Source of the DNA: Leptospira sp. GIMC2001
GTDB taxonomy: Bacteria; Spirochaetota; Leptospiria; Leptospirales; Leptospiraceae
Length of the DNA stretch: 64,000 nucleotides
Direction: 5' to 3'
Assembly (NCBI RefSeq): GCF_028462125.1
Contig: NZ_CP115468.1
Span: 3,527,559 to 3,591,558 of the forward strand
Part shown: one piece after another, positions 36,641 through 46,288 of the stretch
How the letters are laid out: each line of letters starts with the position of its first letter
Numbering within the stretch: position 1 is the first letter of the stretch
Notes under the pieces: generated by a model
What the model saw: the letters and a program-made list of their open reading frames with translations, nothing else
Database searches by the model: none
What the model was told of the DNA's origin: nothing
Made by a program: the position numbers and the translations under genes

Positions 36641-36987
36641 TCTTCGTCTCTTTCAATCTCACTTTCTAAGGTATCGATAACCATCGACTGATAGATAAAA
36701 TGAAACCATTCTCCAAACAATTTGAAACTCAAATTCTTCGGCCATAATTTATCATCCGTACACCAGTCAGATAGAATATCTTCAAAAACAATTTTATAAT
36801 TTTTCTGAAGCCATTTATTGAACTCATCTTCAAAATCAAACTCCGGAGTTAGATACACATGAGCATGATCGTGAGATTTCATTGTATCTTCATATTCCAT
36901 AAGATCTGTTGGGTAAATTTCATTTTGCCAATCAATTAATGGTTTTTTGTGAAATACTAAAAGTGCGCTTCTATTGATAATTGACAT
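36637..36987 (-). CDS. Hypothetical acidic protein
   Basis: I do not recognise this 116-aa protein. It is soluble, acidic and aromatic-rich, with DTMKSHDHAHVYLTPEFDFE in the middle and WFHFIYQSMVIDTLESEIER near the end. There is no signal peptide or membrane segment. It has an ATG start at 36987 and a complete frame, and reads convergently with the hybrid kinase. Confidence 0.65.
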   Translation of the reverse strand: MSIINRSALLVFHKKPLIDWQNEIYPTDLMEYEDTMKSHDHAHVYLTPEFDFEDEFNKWLQKNYKIVFEDILSDWCTDDKLWPKNLSFKLFGEWFHFIYQSMVIDTLESEIERDED

Positions 36988-37139
36988 TATAATTACTCCG
37001 AATCCTGCGATATGCTAGGATTAATAACTTTTTTACATATTCGCATTATTGCAAAGCCCAAACAACTATAAAAAAAGCTCACCCTTCAATAGACTTTTTT
37101 CTTAAAAAACATTGACAAAAATCGCTCAGTGTTTTCTGT

Positions 37140-37160
37140 TTAACCAGAAGGTTAATTAAC
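37140..37160. promoter_or_regulatory. Inverted repeats before the ArsR-type regulator gene
   Basis: TTAACC (37140-37145) and GGTTAA (37150-37155) form a perfect palindrome with a 4-bp centre, overlapping a second palindrome GTTAATTAAC (37151-37160), just before the gene start at 37164. TTGACA stands at 37112-37117. This is a plausible autoregulatory operator and promoter, but no experiment supports it. Confidence 0.5.
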
Positions 37161-37163
37161 TAA

Positions 37164-37556
37164 ATGGTTAAATACAATTCCAAAGATAAAACCAACGAAT
37201 CAGTATTGAATGCAACTTTCTCAGCTTTGGCTGACCCAACTCGCCGAAAGATATTGATGCATTTGGTGAGCGGTGAAGCAACTGTCCTTGAACTAGCTGA
37301 ACCGTTTGAAATGAGCATACCTGGTATTTCTAAGCATCTCAAAGTATTAGAAAAAGCAGGACTCATTGAACGCGGACGATCTGCACAATACAGGCCGTGC
37401 AAATTAAGACTAGAACCACTTCAAAAAGCGGACAATTGGATGGATCAATACAGAAACATGTGGGAAGATCGATTGGATCAATTGGATGATTATTTACAAA
37501 AACTTCAAAAAGAGCAAATTACTAAGAATAAATTATCAAAAGGAAATAAGATATGA
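37164..37556 (+). CDS. ArsR-family winged-helix repressor
   Basis: A 130-aa DNA-binding regulator. The winged helix includes [20 protein letters not shown], the recognition helix [20 protein letters not shown] and wing [12 protein letters not shown]. No metal-binding cysteine set is present, so it belongs to the non-metal group that is often encoded beside AHSA1/SRPBCC genes. ATG 37164; its stop overlaps the next start as ATGA, so it heads an operon with the SRPBCC genes that follow. Confidence 0.93.
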   Translation: MVKYNSKDKTNESVLNATFSALADPTRRKILMHLVSGEATVLELAEPFEMSIPGISKHLKVLEKAGLIERGRSAQYRPCKLRLEPLQKADNWMDQYRNMWEDRLDQLDDYLQKLQKEQITKNKLSKGNKI

Positions 37557-38047
37557 ACAAAATAATAAATGAATTTTTAAAAATTAATCCTGAACTCGAT
37601 CTAATGTTCGAAAGAAATGTTGATGTTCCATGCGAATTGGTTTGGAAGGCATGGACCGATCCAAAACATTTGGTGGAATGGTTTACTCCGAAGCCTTGGA
37701 AAACTACTGATTGCTTTATTGATCTTCGACCAGGAGGAGAATTTCGAACGATTATGCAATCTCCAGAAGGTGAAAAGTTTGATAATTCAGGATGCTATTT
37801 AGAAATCATAAACGAACAACTATTAGTTTGGACTGATGCTTTGCAACCAGGCTTTAGACCATCGACTGAAGGGTTTTTTACTGGAATCATAATCCTAGAA
37901 AAGACAACAAATGGTACAAAATATACAGCAATCGCCAAACATAAATCTATCGAAGATTGCAAAAAACATGCGGAGATGGGATTTGTTGAGGGATGGGGAA
38001 CAGCTCTGAATCAACTCGTAGAATTTATAAAGAGCAATAATCAATGA
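37553..38047 (+). CDS. SRPBCC (AHSA1-like) domain protein 1
   Basis: A 164-aa START/Bet v1-like ligand-binding protein of the AHSA1 type. Diagnostic segments are [40 protein letters not shown] and the C-terminal helix [12 protein letters not shown]. These proteins bind hydrophobic small molecules or act as accessory factors; the ligand is unknown. It overlaps both neighbours by 4 bp (ATGA) and is therefore translated together with the ArsR repressor and the second SRPBCC protein. Confidence 0.9.
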   Translation: MNKIINEFLKINPELDLMFERNVDVPCELVWKAWTDPKHLVEWFTPKPWKTTDCFIDLRPGGEFRTIMQSPEGEKFDNSGCYLEIINEQLLVWTDALQPGFRPSTEGFFTGIIILEKTTNGTKYTAIAKHKSIEDCKKHAEMGFVEGWGTALNQLVEFIKSNNQ

Positions 38048-38520
38048 ACGAGAATTCTAAGGAAACATTTGATAGACAAATATCCGTTATTCGAGAATAT
38101 GATGCTCCAATTGAGATGGTATTCAATTCTTGGACGAATTCAGGATCACTGGATATTTGGTGGGGTCCAAACGGATTCAAAAATTCAACTAAATCGATGG
38201 ATTTTAAACTCGGAGGAAAATGGATCTATACAATGCTTGCTCCCGATGGTACGATTTATCCTAACTGTATTACGTATACTGAGATTATTCCCAATCAATT
38301 GATCAGATATAATCATGGGTCTGAAGAAGAAATATCGCCTGAAGACTTTCAAGTGGTAGTTAAATTTGAAAAATCTGAAAAGGGAACTCGCATCTCAATG
38401 ACAATGACTTTACCAAGCAAGGAAGCAAAAGATACAGCTGTCAAATTCGGAGCAGTCGAAGGCGCTAACCAAACATTAGCTAAATTGAATCTATTCGTCG
38501 ATTCAGAATTGAAAACATAA
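38044..38520 (+). CDS. SRPBCC (AHSA1-like) domain protein 2
   Basis: A 158-aa paralog of the preceding gene: [40 protein letters not shown] and closing [14 protein letters not shown]. It keeps the typical WGP of the family where copy 1 has TPK. Start ATG overlaps the previous stop. The ligand is unknown. Confidence 0.9.
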   Translation: MNENSKETFDRQISVIREYDAPIEMVFNSWTNSGSLDIWWGPNGFKNSTKSMDFKLGGKWIYTMLAPDGTIYPNCITYTEIIPNQLIRYNHGSEEEISPEDFQVVVKFEKSEKGTRISMTMTLPSKEAKDTAVKFGAVEGANQTLAKLNLFVDSELKT

Positions 38521-38593
38521 GAAAGTTAAATTTTTGCATTAGATTCAATTGATTTCGACTAAGTGAAGCAAAATTTTAAGGAGAATACTCAAA

Positions 38594-39070
38594 ATGAATG
38601 ATAATAGATTATTAATTACGCGAGAATTCGCGGCTCCGATTGAGCTCGTATTCAAAGCTTGGACTGATACCGAACAGATTAAATTGTGGAGTTGCCCGAA
38701 AGGATTTTCCATTCCATTTTCTGAAGGCGAAGTTGTAATAAATGGGAATTACCGGACTTGCATGAAATCTCCACATGATGATGAATTTTGGCTAAGCGGC
38801 AAATACTTAGAAATTGAGGCTAACAAAAAGATTGTATTTACTCATATTTGGGATGATGAGAGCCAAGAGCATAAACACGAGACTCTTGTCACTGTTACAT
38901 TTGCAAAAGACGGTGATCGGACAATATTGACTCTATTGCAAGAAAATTTCGCATCGGAAGGATCTAAAGAAGGACATAGACAAGGTTGGTTGGAAACCCT
39001 TGATAACCTATCTCATTTTATAGAAAATGAATTGAAAATTCGGATGGTACCCGAAAACAGTAAAAGCTGA
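38594..39070 (+). CDS. SRPBCC (AHSA1-like) domain protein 3
   Basis: A third 158-aa copy: TREFAAPIELVFKAWTDTEQ, then WSCPKGFSIPF and HRQGWLETLDNLSHFIENEL. It is separated from copy 2 by 73 bp and has its own AAGGAG ribosome site. Within the pocket, WSCPKG replaces the WWGPNG of copy 2, so ligands may differ. Confidence 0.9.
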   Translation: MNDNRLLITREFAAPIELVFKAWTDTEQIKLWSCPKGFSIPFSEGEVVINGNYRTCMKSPHDDEFWLSGKYLEIEANKKIVFTHIWDDESQEHKHETLVTVTFAKDGDRTILTLLQENFASEGSKEGHRQGWLETLDNLSHFIENELKIRMVPENSKS

Positions 39071-39163
39071 ACGTGATTCCATTTACATATCCGTACATTC
39101 TGTGCTGTCATTCCAATACAGATGTTCGATTAATTTTTATTAGATTCACATAAGGAGATTTAT

Positions 39164-39760
39164 ATGAAAGCTGTCAAAATTCTCGGTTTGGTTCTAGGTA
39201 TTTTTATCCTATTGGGTACAATTTTTTATGCTTATTTGGGTGGATTTCAAACTGTAACCGCTTCCAAAGGAATTTTCGAGTCCAAAGAAATCATTTTCTA
39301 TCTGCATCGAGGCGCCTACGAAAACTTAAGTGAAAGTTGGGATCTATTCCAAAAGGATTGGGAAAAAGCTGGATTAAAAGAATGTGCAAGCCTTGGAATT
39401 TATCTTGATCCCCCTGGAACTGAGGATGAAAAATTGAGATCCATTTTGGGTTGTGAAATAGGAATGTTGAGTGAGGAAAAGAAATCGGAACTAAAAAAAC
39501 ATTTTAAAACCTTCGTGATTCCAAAAATGGAAGTTTTACAAAGTGAATTTCCATTTAAGAACGTTTTGTCCTTCTTTGTTGGGCCGACAAAGGTTTATCC
39601 TAAATTCGCAGAAATCATAAAAAATGAAAGTCTTGAGACTAGTGTCTCTATTGAAGTTTATGGCAACTCAACAAGTCAGATTGAAACAATTTATTTCTAT
39701 ATGCCTATTGGAGTTTCAATAGAAATATTTAAACCTCTGATAGATGCCTTCGAACTCTAA
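39164..39760 (+). CDS. Membrane-anchored GyrI-like ligand-binding protein
   Basis: A 198-aa protein with one N-terminal membrane helix (residues ~5-27) and an outer GyrI-like domain: IIFYLHRGAYENLSESWDLF, then LKECASLGIYLDPPGTEDEK and LRSILGCEIG, the pattern of GyrI/SOUL-type small-molecule binding folds. A clear AAGGAG precedes the ATG. It lies between the SRPBCC genes and a DoxX gene in one direction. The family call is probable; the ligand is unknown. Confidence 0.72.
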   Translation: MKAVKILGLVLGIFILLGTIFYAYLGGFQTVTASKGIFESKEIIFYLHRGAYENLSESWDLFQKDWEKAGLKECASLGIYLDPPGTEDEKLRSILGCEIGMLSEEKKSELKKHFKTFVIPKMEVLQSEFPFKNVLSFFVGPTKVYPKFAEIIKNESLETSVSIEVYGNSTSQIETIYFYMPIGVSIEIFKPLIDAFEL

Positions 39761-39834
39761 AAAATATAAGCGTAAATCGGATTTAACAAATATATATATA
39801 GATTGAAATGATCACATAATATTGGAGAAAATTT

Positions 39835-40233
39835 ATGGAAAATTTTACAAAACCCCTCAAAATCGCAACCTTGGTTGTGAGAATACTTCTAGGTTTCATA
39901 TTTACAGCATCATCAATTGTTGTATTATTTGATCTTGTTCCACAACCAGAACTCACAGGAACTATGAAAACATTCAATGATGGTATCAAGGCCTCTGGCT
40001 ATCTCATGCCTTTAGTCAAGATAACAGAGTTAGTCTGCGGAATATCACTGCTAGTTGGTAGATTCGTTCCATTATCTTTGATAGTAATAGCTCCTGTGAC
40101 TGTTAATATTCTAATGGTTCATATCTTTATTGATACTGAAGGATTACCTATTGCAGTTCTACTTACTCTTGGTAACTTATTTCTAGCATATGTTTATCGT
40201 GAAAAATACAAAGGTTTATTTGACTCAAAATGA
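39835..40233 (+). CDS. DoxX-like small membrane protein
   Basis: A 132-aa protein with four helices, starting after KIATLVVRILLGFIFTASSI, with ELVCGISLLVGRFVPLSLIV in the middle. This is the DoxX/YphA-type fold, found in membrane redox and stress modules. The stop overlaps the MATE start as ATGA, so the two are translationally coupled. Confidence 0.82.
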   Translation: MENFTKPLKIATLVVRILLGFIFTASSIVVLFDLVPQPELTGTMKTFNDGIKASGYLMPLVKITELVCGISLLVGRFVPLSLIVIAPVTVNILMVHIFIDTEGLPIAVLLTLGNLFLAYVYREKYKGLFDSK

Positions 40234-41651
40234 ATGAATTAGAGAATAAAGATATTAAGCCACCTCCACAATCTATCTGGAGCGCTCTAAAAGAGGCGAT
40301 ACGAGGATCAGAGGCAGATTATACAAAAATTAGCATCCGTAAGGCGATTTTTTTGTTATCTATTCCAATGATCCTTGAACTCGTTTTGGAATCGGTTTTC
40401 GCAGTAGCTGACATTTATTTCGTTGGTCACTTGGGAGCTTCTGCAGTTGCAACTGTCGGGTTAACCGAAACCTATCTCTTTCTTCTTTATTCTATTGCAA
40501 TGGGCTTGTCGATGGCAGTAACTGCCATCGTCGCTCGAAGAATAGGTGAAGGTGATAGATCTAATGCCGGTGCGTCTGGTGTGCAGTCAATTATTGTAGC
40601 TATGGCTGCATCTCTTCCCTTTACTATTGGTGGGCTATTCTTTGCAAAAGAACTTCTGGCACTAATGGGCGGTGATGAATGGACCATCAACCATGGTTAT
40701 GTATACGCTCAATGGATGTTAGGTGGCAATTCTGTTATAGTTTTATTATTTGTTATTAATGCAATTTTTCGTGGAGCTGGAGATGCAGCAATCGCGATGC
40801 GAGTTCTAACAATTTCGAATGCTTTGAATCTTATTTTAGATCCCTTACTGATTTTTGGATGGGGTCCAATTCCTGCAATGGGAATTGAAGGAGCAGCCAT
40901 TGCGACCAATATTGGAAGAGGCATTGGTGTTATTGTCCAACTTTGGGTTCTATTTCAAGGTGGAAAACATATTCGAGTCTTGCGAGAACATTTGAAAATT
41001 GACTGGGAAATAATTTTTGGAATTCTTAAAACATCTGTTGGGGGAATCGCCCAGATGATTGTTGCAATGGCATCTTGGATTTTTATAATGCGAATACTTG
41101 CCGAATTTGGAAGTGCAACTGTTGCTGGAGCGACTATAGCTTTGAGAGTAATGATGTTCACGATGATGCCAGCCTGGGGAATGTCCAATGCAGCAGCCAC
41201 TCTCGTTGGTCAAAATCTAGGTGCCAATCAACCTGATCGTGCAGAACGTTCGGTTTGGGTAACTGGATTTTGGAACATGGGATTCTTGGTGGGCGTTTCA
41301 ATTTTCTACTTCTTATATAGTGATTCTTTAATAGGCATTTTTACTGATGATCCAAAGGTGATTGAAGTTGGTATGACATGGCTCAGAATAGTTTCCTACT
41401 CATATTTCGTATATGCTTGGTGGATGGTTGCAACCCAGGCATTCAATGGCGCAGGTGATACAATGACACCAACCAAAATCAATATCGTTTTTTTCTGGAT
41501 ATTTCAGATTCCACTAGCGTACTATATGTCACAGCATACTAATTTTGGTCATACGGGTGTTTTTTGGGCAATGATGTCCACTGAAACTTCGGTTGGGCTT
41601 TTTACTCTATGGCTATTTTCCCGCGGTGGCTGGAAAACTATGAAAGTATAG
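40230..41651 (+). CDS. MATE-family multidrug/sodium antiporter
   Basis: A 473-aa efflux protein with twelve helices in two halves. Family features are MILELVLESVFAVADIYFVG near the N-terminus, GAGDAAIAMRVLTISNALNL in the first half and FNGAGDTMTPTKINIVFFW in the second. It exports cationic compounds using an ion gradient. It is coupled to the DoxX gene and is followed by a strong terminator, so it closes the ArsR-to-MATE gene run. Confidence 0.94.
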   Translation: MNELENKDIKPPPQSIWSALKEAIRGSEADYTKISIRKAIFLLSIPMILELVLESVFAVADIYFVGHLGASAVATVGLTETYLFLLYSIAMGLSMAVTAIVARRIGEGDRSNAGASGVQSIIVAMAASLPFTIGGLFFAKELLALMGGDEWTINHGYVYAQWMLGGNSVIVLLFVINAIFRGAGDAAIAMRVLTISNALNLILDPLLIFGWGPIPAMGIEGAAIATNIGRGIGVIVQLWVLFQGGKHIRVLREHLKIDWEIIFGILKTSVGGIAQMIVAMASWIFIMRILAEFGSATVAGATIALRVMMFTMMPAWGMSNAAATLVGQNLGANQPDRAERSVWVTGFWNMGFLVGVSIFYFLYSDSLIGIFTDDPKVIEVGMTWLRIVSYSYFVYAWWMVATQAFNGAGDTMTPTKINIVFFWIFQIPLAYYMSQHTNFGHTGVFWAMMSTETSVGLFTLWLFSRGGWKTMKV

Positions 41652-41665
41652 AAAAATTTTGAAAT

Positions 41666-41706
41666 CTAACCTCCCATGCAGGGAGGTTAGTCTATTTTTA
41701 TTTTTA
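41666..41706 (+). terminator. Rho-independent terminator after the MATE gene
   Basis: A perfect 10-bp stem, CTAACCTCCC (41666-41675) with GGGAGGTTAG (41681-41690), loop ATGCA, then a T-rich run TCTATTTTTATTTTT. Confidence 0.95.
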
Positions 41707-41863
41707 AAATTTTGAAAAAGCAATCAGGCTACAAGTTGTTTTAAATACTGTCGTTCCTAATATATTTTCATATTTTTAAAACAATTGTCGTATTTTAATT
41801 TTTTTGTTGCTATCCTGCCGTCTTCGTCTATCTTAAGTTCCAAAATCAAAGAAGGTGAAAATT

Positions 41864-42250
41864 TTGAAAAAACTAACAATTTTATTTTTGGCTGGGTTCA
41901 TAGCAACTAACTGTGTGATCTTGAATCCGCTAGGTTTACACTCGGATCGAGAAAAAGGAAGTGAAGCTTCTGGAAGAATTATTGATGCAGCGATAACAAC
42001 CGATATCGTTAATACAGTTATTTTATCGGGCGGACGCGGTGTTGGAATCAGTATTCTGAGTTTGATTGCAGATGATATTGCTGGAATCGAAGACGATAAA
42101 TACTATGTGTCTTCAACAGTTGATGAATGTATCGATGGTATCAGAGGATTCACAGGATTTCTACTTGGCTCCACAATCGCAAACGTTCTATCTTGCGGTG
42201 ATCTAAAAACTGACGGAATTCTCTTGGGAGATCCATTACCAAGCATCTAA
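41864..42250 (+). CDS. Small lipoprotein, Leptospira-like
   Basis: A ~128-aa lipoprotein with signal MKKLTILFLAGFIATNC and a cysteine right after IATN. The mature part is mostly hydrophobic-neutral (IIDAAITTDIVNTVILSGG, GVGISILSLIADDIAGI, later a CID/LSCGDL cysteine pair). It resembles a small lipoprotein family I associate with Leptospira, from memory only. TTG 41864 is preferred to GTG 41855 because the AAGGTG ribosome site covers the latter. Confidence 0.7.
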   Translation: MKKLTILFLAGFIATNCVILNPLGLHSDREKGSEASGRIIDAAITTDIVNTVILSGGRGVGISILSLIADDIAGIEDDKYYVSSTVDECIDGIRGFTGFLLGSTIANVLSCGDLKTDGILLGDPLPSI

Positions 42251-42419
42251 TCAAAGTTATATTATTAAGTATTATAAAATCAGACTAATTATAATACTTA
42301 ATAATCATTCTATTCTATATACTTTCATTTTCTTAATCATTTACGATTTTTTATTTTTTTTTGAACAAATCATTTTCTCAGATTGTCTATAAATAAAAGA
42401 TTCAAGAGGGTAATTAAAA

Positions 42420-42725
42420 ATGAAAAAAATACTAGTAACCTTAATGCTACTTTCAAGTTTCTCGCTATTTGCGATTGAAGATATAGAAAGAGTACTGATT
42501 CAAAAGGCGGAGACTCCAGAGCAGAAACAAGTCGTAAAAGAATATTTGTTAAAGATTGCTCAGGAGCATGAAGATCTTTCTAAAAGATATAAAAGAATGT
42601 CCGTTGCAACTAAGGGTGGTAAGGCTGTTTATCAATCCAACAAAAAAGCTGAAATGGAAGAATTAGCAGATAAATTTGCTGAAGATGCTAAGATCTACCG
42701 CGCAGAAGCAGAAAAATTAAAGTAA
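42420..42725 (+). CDS. Small exported helical protein
   Basis: A 101-aa protein with a cleavable signal (ILVTLMLLSSFSLFAIED) and a mature part that is wholly helical and charged (EQKQVVKEYLLKIAQEHEDL, then EELADKFAEDAKIYRAEAEK), like a short coiled coil. Function unknown. A clean terminator follows, so it is a one-gene unit. Confidence 0.75.
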   Translation: MKKILVTLMLLSSFSLFAIEDIERVLIQKAETPEQKQVVKEYLLKIAQEHEDLSKRYKRMSVATKGGKAVYQSNKKAEMEELADKFAEDAKIYRAEAEKLK

Positions 42726-42760
42726 AAGAATTTAGAACAGAACTGTTGTAAATTACTTGG

Positions 42761-42796
42761 AACCTCACTTCGTTTCATAGATGAAGTGGGGTTTTT
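42761..42796 (+). terminator. Rho-independent terminator
   Basis: AACCTCACTTC (42761-42771) pairs with GAAGTGGGGTT (42783-42793), one G-T wobble, then TTTTTC. It ends the small exported protein gene. Confidence 0.88.
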
Positions 42797-42847
42797 CTAT
42801 GAATAAATTCAATTCCTTGAATTGCTCTTAGATATTCGCTGATTGAA

Positions 42848-44869
42848 TCAATCACTCTTCGGAATCCAGAATATGAAAGTAGTACCGATTCCTTCAGCAG
42901 ACTCAACCGAGATTCCACCTTTGTATGCTTGGATGATATCATTTACGAATGGTAGACCCAAGCCTGTACCTTTTTCGCCTTTGGTTCCATACGATGTTGT
43001 TTTATCTTCCGCATTAAAAATTCGATTTATAAAGACTTGTGGTATACCTATCCCAGTGTCGGACACCCGAAATTGAATTCGATCTTTTTCTTCAGTCATA
43101 AATACTTCGACTTTGTCACCTTCCCTGCAAAACTTTACAGAATTGGATATAAGATTGAAGAAAACTTCACCTAACAATATTTTATCGCTATTAATAAGTG
43201 ATCCTTCTTGTATATGGTTGATCATGGATATTTTTTTATCATGAGCAATTCCCCATAATTTTTGAATTACCGTATCAACTTCTTTATGAACATCAATTCG
43301 AGAATAACTCAATGTGATTGAGCCAGACCTTAGTCGATTGAGATCCAAAAGTAAGCTTATCATTTCTAAAGAATGAGATGATGTGTTATACGCACTTTTT
43401 ATGAATTCTAGTTTCTCAGAATCTTCCATTGTATCATATTCTTCTTCAACAATTTTCAAAAGACTCATAACAGTGGCAGTTGGAGCACGCAAATCATGCG
43501 AAACAAGAGCGATGAATTTGTCCTTCAAATCATTCGCTTCTTCTGCAATCCTTTTTGCATTATTGAGTTCCGCAGTTCGTTCCAGTACTTTTTTCTCAAG
43601 AGAGACTTGCAATTCCTCTAATCGATAAAATGCTCTTGAGAACCGGATTGATAATAATGTAGCCTGTGAGAATAAGAAGAAAAGGAGTCCCCAAGTTGCA
43701 ATAAATTCCGTATAAATAATTTGATTCTGATGCAAGAGATCATTGATAATTGTTGCAAACCAGACTACACCACCTAGTAAAAATACTATTGAACCTAATG
43801 TATTCTTTTTGAGTGATAAAAAGACTGAATACAAACAAAGAATCACACATCCAACAATCGTAAATTGAAAATAGGGAAGTATCATCATATACTGATATGA
43901 ATTCATAAATATTGTAACAATTGCATATACTAAACCTGAGCTCACGAAAGTCCAGTTCATCCAGGATTTGTATTCATCAAAAATTGATCTTACATACATT
44001 GAGAAAAATGGTAAAGCGAATGCTGAAGACAGCAGATCCAATTTATGAACAAAAAACCAATTGCGGTCATCGCTGTACTCGTATGCAAAGACGGAACCAA
44101 CAAACAACGACCGGGAACTAATCGCAATACAAACCATTCCAAACCAGAGAGCGGAAGGATCACTACGCCTCATTAAAAATAAAGCTAAATGATAGAATCC
44201 GATAAAGAGAGTTCCACCTAACACCATCCAATCCATCGCAACTTGCCTTTCATCTTTGTCTTGAATGGAAATCGCATTTCCTAATTGGATATTTCCTCTG
44301 ATTCCACCGCGAGGATGATGGAAGTTCGCCACTTGGATGGTCAGTAAAATTTCCTTAAGCCCATTGTCTAAAAAGATTATGGGATGTTTGTATGAGGGGA
44401 TGGACTCTGTTTTGGATGATGCTACTCTACCATTCTCATAAATCAATCGATCATATAGATAGATCCGGCTAGATGATCCAATATCATTTATTTTTAGAAC
44501 AAGATTCTGACTAGGTTTGGTCAATAAGACTTTGAGAAAATAAGTTCCCGTACCTATTCCAGGTTCATTATCGTTGATTGTCAGTCTATCATTCCATGGA
44601 TGCGGAACAATTATGGATTTAAAATTTTGAGTAAAAACTTCTTTTTGATTGATGATTGATATGAATTCGTTTGGATTCAAAAGACCTTCTGAAAAAATCC
44701 ATTCACCAGTTAATTTAATGATCGGTTTCTTATCAAAATCCCAATTGCTCAGATCCAATATTCCAGCATGAACTTGAGGATCTTCCTTGTGCTTTGACGG
44801 AGGTTGACAAAGAAGAATTGAACTCACTCCAATGAGAATCAAAAAAATGATTAATGAAAATCTTTTCAT
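42848..44869 (-). CDS. Histidine kinase with 7TM-DISM sensor
   Basis: A 673-aa membrane sensor kinase: signal segment, extracytoplasmic 7TMR-DISM-type domain (~35-190, with GTGTYFLKVLLTKPSQNLVL), seven helices (~195-400), coiled coil, HisKA with H458 (ALVSHDLRAPTATVMSLL), and an ATPase domain with N-box NLISNSVKFCREGD, G1 VSDTGIGIP and G2 GEKGTGLGLPFVNDI. No receiver domain is fused, unlike the otherwise similar kinase at 34157. A cysteine at 21 (SSILLCQPP) could be a lipobox, but that is uncertain. The partner regulator is not adjacent. Confidence 0.92.
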   Translation of the reverse strand: MKRFSLIIFLILIGVSSILLCQPPSKHKEDPQVHAGILDLSNWDFDKKPIIKLTGEWIFSEGLLNPNEFISIINQKEVFTQNFKSIIVPHPWNDRLTINDNEPGIGTGTYFLKVLLTKPSQNLVLKINDIGSSSRIYLYDRLIYENGRVASSKTESIPSYKHPIIFLDNGLKEILLTIQVANFHHPRGGIRGNIQLGNAISIQDKDERQVAMDWMVLGGTLFIGFYHLALFLMRRSDPSALWFGMVCIAISSRSLFVGSVFAYEYSDDRNWFFVHKLDLLSSAFALPFFSMYVRSIFDEYKSWMNWTFVSSGLVYAIVTIFMNSYQYMMILPYFQFTIVGCVILCLYSVFLSLKKNTLGSIVFLLGGVVWFATIINDLLHQNQIIYTEFIATWGLLFFLFSQATLLSIRFSRAFYRLEELQVSLEKKVLERTAELNNAKRIAEEANDLKDKFIALVSHDLRAPTATVMSLLKIVEEEYDTMEDSEKLEFIKSAYNTSSHSLEMISLLLDLNRLRSGSITLSYSRIDVHKEVDTVIQKLWGIAHDKKISMINHIQEGSLINSDKILLGEVFFNLISNSVKFCREGDKVEVFMTEEKDRIQFRVSDTGIGIPQVFINRIFNAEDKTTSYGTKGEKGTGLGLPFVNDIIQAYKGGISVESAEGIGTTFIFWIPKSD

Positions 44870-44977
44870 CGGATGGCTTATAGTAGTATTTTGAATTTAT
44901 ATCGTCAAGAAAACTTTTTTGGAAAGAAATTGCACTGTAGACTATCCTATTATTTGTTCCAGAGCTGAAGAAAGGGA

Positions 44978-46279
44978 TTAACCAAGTATTTCTAAACTCA
45001 ATAGAGTCATATCATCACTGACTTTGCCATTTGAGAACATCAATGACTCCATGACGAGAAACTCCAAGAATTCGCGACCGTATCTATTCCTATTGTTCTT
45101 TACCGATTGGAAGAAACTCTCATCGCCATAAATGTCATCTGATAGATTAAAGAGTTCAACCAATCCATCAGAATAAAAAATGAGTCGATCGCCTTGTTGC
45201 AAATTTTTCTGATAGTCCCGAAGTGTCGGTTCCATAAAAGTAAGTATTAGATTACCACGTCCTTCCAGTTCAGAAACTTCTCCGTCACGCAGCAAAAGTA
45301 TGCAAGGATGACCTGCGTAAGAATACTCAACTACTAAATTATCAGGGTCGAATACCAATAAACTCGCACTTATATGTAAATTAGCAACAAGTGGCTTCAT
45401 TAACTCATGCATTGTTCTAAGAGATTCTGCAGGCTTTAGATTGGATTTCGATACAATTTTAAAAGCGAGTATTGCCATTGCAGAAACCATAGCAGAAGCT
45501 ATTCCGTGTCCAGACACATCCGCAAATAAAATATTCAATTTTCCATCCGATCGTTCTTCAACACTTAGAACATCACCACCAACACCTTCGTAAGCGCGAT
45601 AGTAACTGTACATTTTGTATTGCTTGCCTTCGGGGAATTCTAAAGCAACCAATGCTTTCTGAGTTTCCTGCGCCATAGCCAGTTCTTCTGACATTCGAGA
45701 ATAATAATTCTGTAATTTTAATTCTGATTCACTGAGTTTCTGAATAGCATTTAACCTAACATTTAATGTGAGATACGATACTAAGGCTGGAGTTATTATT
45801 GTAGGATAATACAAATACAAATCTACTTGTGGATTCGTTGTAAAAATTCCTACAAGTATTGATGCAAGAATCGTAAAGAATAAATAGTAGATCAACCATC
45901 TCTTCTGAACAAAGCTTACGCCAATACAAGTGATAACAAGTACCATTCCAATTAAGTAACCAATGTACAGACCGTTCCAATAGAGTAATAAGAAGGAGTG
46001 TATACTCATTGTATAGAATAGAAAATTCATAATTGTCTGAATTTTTAATCTAACCCAATTGGATAGATATGTTGCGGCGAGTACAGAGAACATAAACACA
46101 GAATGGAGTTGCCTAATCCAATCAGGATCGTATAAACCTAGATCATTTTTCGTTGCAAGTAGACCAAATCCAATAAATACAAAAAAAACTGATAAACAAA
46201 TTCTTGCTATCTTCAATAAATCTTCATCGATAGTGAAGTTGTCAGTTCTTCTTCGATTATTATTTTGTCTCTCTCGCAA
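44978..46279 (-). CDS. Membrane SpoIIE/PP2C-type phosphatase (RsbU-like)
   Basis: A 433-aa protein with six helices (residues ~25-180), a short coiled linker and a C-terminal SpoIIE/PP2C phosphatase domain: YRAYEGVGGDVLSVEE (metal-binding GGD), LFADVSGHGIASAMVSAMAI (D and GHG), IFYSDGLVEL and the last aspartate in KVSDDMTLLSLE. Such proteins dephosphorylate anti-sigma antagonist proteins. No sigma or anti-sigma gene is next to it. The thioesterase gene lies 9 bp upstream in the same direction, so the two may share a transcript. Confidence 0.92.
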   Translation of the reverse strand: MRERQNNNRRRTDNFTIDEDLLKIARICLSVFFVFIGFGLLATKNDLGLYDPDWIRQLHSVFMFSVLAATYLSNWVRLKIQTIMNFLFYTMSIHSFLLLYWNGLYIGYLIGMVLVITCIGVSFVQKRWLIYYLFFTILASILVGIFTTNPQVDLYLYYPTIITPALVSYLTLNVRLNAIQKLSESELKLQNYYSRMSEELAMAQETQKALVALEFPEGKQYKMYSYYRAYEGVGGDVLSVEERSDGKLNILFADVSGHGIASAMVSAMAILAFKIVSKSNLKPAESLRTMHELMKPLVANLHISASLLVFDPDNLVVEYSYAGHPCILLLRDGEVSELEGRGNLILTFMEPTLRDYQKNLQQGDRLIFYSDGLVELFNLSDDIYGDESFFQSVKNNRNRYGREFLEFLVMESLMFSNGKVSDDMTLLSLEILG

Positions 46280-46288
46280 GATTTAACC

